From Rhodohalobacter barkolensis (GTDB lineage: Bacteria > Bacteroidota > Rhodothermia > Balneolales > Balneolaceae), in the NCBI RefSeq assembly GCF_002834295.1, contig NZ_PISP01000006.1:248001-312000 (forward strand): DNA of 64,000 nt, written 5' to 3'. Position numbers and translations under genes: made by a program. Under the pieces are notes generated by a model. The model ran no database searches and had not been told where the DNA came from. It saw nothing but the letters and a program-made list of their open reading frames with translations. The number at the start of each line of letters is the position of its first letter. The stretch's first letter is position 1. Shown piece by piece: positions 61,419 through 64,000 of the stretch.

Positions 61419-62357
61419 TTACTCTTCCTGCTTGCTTTCCCATGCACGCTGAACCGTAACACGATCTTCATCTTTAGGAACAAATCCTTTCAATTCTTCA
61501 AGAGAGGTGTTTTTAATATGGTCAATCGCTTCAGTAGCATTCATATCTGTTGAAACTTGAGAAGGAGCCGTTTCTTTTTCTTCAGCTTTTTTCTCCTCTT
61601 TTGGAGCTTCTTCCTTCTTCTCTTCCGCAGGTTCTGCTTCAGCTTTTTCTTCTGTTTTTTCCTCTTCTTCAGAGTCGTCAGCTTTTACTTCCTCTTCAGC
61701 AGGTGCCTCTTCGGCTTCCTCTGCTTTAGCTTCTTCCTTCTCTTCAGATTTTTCAGCTTTAGCTTCTTTTTTCTCTTCTGCTTTTGGCTCAGCAGACTCC
61801 TCAGCGACTGCTTCCTTTTCTTCCTCTTTTACTTCATCGGCAGTTTCTTCTGCAGCTTCAGCTTTTTCTTCTTCAGCAGCTTCTTTGGCTTCGGCCTCTT
61901 CTTTAGCTTTCTTTTGCTCGAGTTCTTTGGCTGCAGCGGCAGCTTTTTCTTCCAGCTGTTTCTTATACTCTTTCTCTTCAGCTTTCAGAATTTCTTGCTG
62001 TTTAGCTTTACGGCTGCTGTCTTTATCAGCATTTTTCTCTTCACGAGCGGTTCTCCACTCTTCGAGAGCAGCTTCAATCTCTTCTTCACTTTTACCCCAT
62101 CGTATCAGGTGCATTTTGTAGAGGATACCCTCTTTTTTGAAAATGCTGCGAACAGTGTCGCTGGGTTGTGCTCCAATTTTGAGCCAATGCATTACGCGTT
62201 CTTCGTCGTAAGAGAGCTGTTTGTCTTCACTCACATTGTCGAATCGGCCAAGTCTTTCGATGATTCGGCCATCACGAGGAGAACGGCTGTCTGCTACCAC
62301 GATGTGGTAAAAAGGTCGTTTCTTTCTTCCTTTTCGTTGTAAGCGTATTTTAATCAA
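61419..62357 (-). CDS. rpsP: Ribosomal protein S16 with very long C-terminal extension
   Basis: A 312-residue S16. The first 80 residues are standard (MIKIRLQRKGRKKRPFYHIV, SPRDGRIIERLGRFD). Residues about 80-115 continue the region common in this lineage (KMHLIRWGKSEEEIEAALEEW). Then comes a low-complexity tail of about 150 residues made of Glu, Lys and Ala, and a conserved-looking end (MNATEAIDHIKNTSLEELKGF, VTVQRAWESKQEE). Most S16 proteins are 80-180 residues, so the length is unusual. It is the second gene after ffh. Confidence 0.93.
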   Translation of the reverse strand: MIKIRLQRKGRKKRPFYHIVVADSRSPRDGRIIERLGRFDNVSEDKQLSYDEERVMHWLKIGAQPSDTVRSIFKKEGILYKMHLIRWGKSEEEIEAALEEWRTAREEKNADKDSSRKAKQQEILKAEEKEYKKQLEEKAAAAAKELEQKKAKEEAEAKEAAEEEKAEAAEETADEVKEEEKEAVAEESAEPKAEEKKEAKAEKSEEKEEAKAEEAEEAPAEEEVKADDSEEEEKTEEKAEAEPAEEKKEEAPKEEKKAEEKETAPSQVSTDMNATEAIDHIKNTSLEELKGFVPKDEDRVTVQRAWESKQEE

Positions 62358-62404
62358 TGATGTACTCCTTTAAGGTTTTGTTAAGTATATATTCGTTTTG
62401 TTAT

Positions 62405-63748
62405 TTATTGTCGGCCAAACGGCAGATTTTTCAATCCTTCCATTGCCCGGCCTACTTTATTCATTTTGGTCATCGTCTTCATCATCTTCTTCATCTGTTC
62501 AAACTGCTTCATCAACTCATTGATTTCCCGAACAGATGTGCCGGACCCTTTTGCAATACGCCGGCGACGACTACCATTTAGTAATGAAGGATCATGTCGT
62601 TCTTCAGGTGTCATTGAATCAATAATGGCTTCAATGGGCTTAAATGAATCTTCATCCAGATCCTGATCCTTCATGGCTTTATCAGCACCGGGAATCATAC
62701 CAACCAGGTCGGTAATATTTCCCATTTTTTTGATCTTCTGTATCTGATCATAAAAGTCTACGAGATCGAACTTGTCAGACTTTATTTTCTTCTGAAGTTT
62801 CTGGGCCTGATCTTCGTCAAACTCTTTTTGAGCTTTTTCTACCAAAGAAACTACATCTCCCATACCGAGAATTCGCTGTGCAAGACGATCCGGATAGAAA
62901 GGTGAGAGCGCGTCCAGCTTTTCGCCGGTACTCATAAATTTGATAGGCTTTTGAACTACAGATCGGATAGAGAGTGCAGCACCACCGCGTGTATCTCCAT
63001 CCATCTTTGTCAGTACTACTCCATCAAAATTGATTGTGTCGTTAAATGCCTTGGCTGTGTTAACAGCATCCTGGCCGGTCATGGCATCAACCACAAAAAG
63101 AATCTCGTCGGGGTTGACCGCTTTTTTAATTTCGGCAACCTCTTCCATCATTTTTTCATCCACGTGAAGCCGGCCGGCTGTATCAATAATAACGGTATCG
63201 AGTGCCAGGCTCTTTGCCATTGATACGGCTTCTTTGGCTACACGTACCGGATCTTTTTGGTTAATGGAGTAGACAGGAACATCAATTTCAGATGCCAGGG
63301 TTTTTAACTGATCGATTGCAGCGGGACGATAAACGTCGGCAGCTGCTAAAATAGGGTTTCTGTTATTCTCTTTTTTCAGGTATCGGGCCAGTTTACCTAC
63401 AAATGTGGTTTTCCCGGATCCCTGGAGTCCTGCAATAAGAATAACGGTAGGGGGAGTATTTGCAACGGCGAGATCGGCTCTCTCTTCGCCAAGCATTTTC
63501 ACCATTTCGTCATAAACAATCTTGGTGAACTGCTGACCGGGATTCACAGCGGTTAAAACATCGGATCCCATTACCCGTTCTTTAATATCATCGGTGAATT
63601 GACGGGCTACTTCTAAATTTACATCTGCATCCAGGAGGGCGCGACGGATTTCCCGTACGGTTTCAGCGATGTTGACATCGGTGATTTTCGACTGCCCCTT
63701 TAGGGACTGTACGGCTGATTCTATTTTAGAAGACAAATCTTCAAACAT
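62405..63748 (-). CDS. ffh: Signal recognition particle protein Ffh
   Basis: A 447-residue SRP GTPase that binds signal peptides and 4.5S RNA. N domain, then the G domain with P-loop LQGSGKTTFVGKLARYL (about 108), IIDTAGRLHVDEKM (about 192) and LTKMDGDTRGGAALS (about 250); the Met-rich M domain (about 300-447) ends MTKMNKVGRAMEGLKNLP. It starts the leftward operon and partners FtsY encoded at 7151-8107. The 180 bases upstream hold its promoter. Confidence 0.96.
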   Translation of the reverse strand: MFEDLSSKIESAVQSLKGQSKITDVNIAETVREIRRALLDADVNLEVARQFTDDIKERVMGSDVLTAVNPGQQFTKIVYDEMVKMLGEERADLAVANTPPTVILIAGLQGSGKTTFVGKLARYLKKENNRNPILAAADVYRPAAIDQLKTLASEIDVPVYSINQKDPVRVAKEAVSMAKSLALDTVIIDTAGRLHVDEKMMEEVAEIKKAVNPDEILFVVDAMTGQDAVNTAKAFNDTINFDGVVLTKMDGDTRGGAALSIRSVVQKPIKFMSTGEKLDALSPFYPDRLAQRILGMGDVVSLVEKAQKEFDEDQAQKLQKKIKSDKFDLVDFYDQIQKIKKMGNITDLVGMIPGADKAMKDQDLDEDSFKPIEAIIDSMTPEERHDPSLLNGSRRRRIAKGSGTSVREINELMKQFEQMKKMMKTMTKMNKVGRAMEGLKNLPFGRQ

Positions 63749-63895
63749 TACACAGGCTCGTTTAATTAAAATATCAAATGATGCAGAGTCTCAAATGATA
63801 CGGACATTCCCTTGAATTATCAACATGTAATATTAGAAAAGTTTCTCTCCGCCAATAGAGAATGACCTTCTTTCGATCAGTTTTATCAAAAAGGA

Positions 63896-63927
63896 TTAAA
63901 AAAGGCTCTTTATAGTATATAAAGGGA
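63896..63927 (-). terminator. Possible terminator of the right-edge gene
   Basis: CTTTATA and TATAAAG form a 7-bp AT stem; on the minus strand a T-run follows after AGCC. The stem is weak, but it lies directly after the stop of the cut gene. Confidence 0.35.
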
Positions 63928-63928
63928 T

Positions 63929-64000
63929 CTATTCACGGTTTATTTTCTCCACTTCTACGATTCCATTACGGGTAAAGGTGTCTAAAATAAGAGAGGTTGT
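63929..64000 (-). CDS. C-terminal fragment of a leftward gene
   Basis: A 23-residue end (LILDTFTRNGIVEVEKINRE before TAG at 63929-63931) of a gene whose body lies beyond the right edge. The peptide has no diagnostic motif, so no product is proposed. Confidence 0.35.
   Translation of the reverse strand, partial: TTSLILDTFTRNGIVEVEKINRE

Noticed and set aside
61557-62342. 261-residue rightward Phe-rich frame
   Set aside because: It is the antisense of the Glu/Lys-rich rpsP tail; low-complexity codons give long open antisense frames.

Overview
The window reads as chromosomal DNA of a Gram-negative bacterium of the Bacteroidota/Rhodothermota/Balneolota group, with Balneolota my best guess. The reasons are the many lipoproteins with a Cys lipobox, a LytS/LytTR regulatory pair, an S9 peptidase, DUF2147 and DUF4168 proteins, long rpsP tails and CCCCTCC-type hairpin repeats. 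The lineage is an inference; no 16S gene is present. Several starts have a Shine-Dalgarno-like sequence and several are TTG or GTG.

Layout. 1-10 kb: a cut MarR-like gene, a matrixin-type lipoprotein protease, scpA overlapping an M28 peptidase, an exported TPR-CHAT protein behind ftsY and a CDP-alcohol phosphatidyltransferase, a Nudix hydrolase, and a helix-turn-helix gene pair. 10-16.7 kb: an RND efflux pump with its adaptor, then a YdjM-like membrane protein and a thioredoxin-like protein. 16.7-22.6 kb: alkaline phosphatase, class C acid phosphatase and an S9 peptidase, separated by intergenic DNA full of hairpin repeats.

22.6-36 kb is the accessory part. An integron integrase of the IntI type is read leftward. 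Next to it are five direct repeats and a putative attI core, followed by rightward cassettes: a zinc-ribbon protein, two HigBA toxin-antitoxin pairs and two tiny ORFs. attC-like hairpins follow several of these, and some stop codons sit inside the attC R'' box. The array is split by a beta-propeller lipoprotein, a decayed IS110/IS1111-type element with candidate terminal inverted repeats, and a 6.7-kb block (LytS/LytTR two-component system plus TolC-HlyD-FtsX-ABC export system). The array ends in a truncated attC copy at about 35.88 kb.

36-57 kb: a DUF302 lipoprotein, a frameshifted NTR/TIMP-like gene, a PAS histidine kinase, a monofunctional transglycosylase, a two-module glycosyltransferase, a SirB1-like protein, arginine deiminase, a site-2 protease, SmpB, RNase P RNA, a CdsZ-like coiled-coil protein that has lost its zinc cysteines, a NIF3 protein, a yggS-divIVA cluster, purine nucleoside phosphorylase and purM. 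57.3-57.7 kb holds seven DnaA-box-like 9-mers in 360 bp and is a strong candidate replication origin. 57.7-64 kb holds dtd, a phosphomutase-like metalloenzyme, adk, and the conserved ffh-rpsP-rimM-trmD-rplS cluster, whose S16 protein carries a tail of about 200 residues rich in Glu, Lys and Ala.

The finding most worth following is the integron: a sedentary-type array outside the usual proteobacterial hosts, interrupted by an IS whose family includes members that target attC. The second is the oriC candidate away from any dnaA visible in the window.
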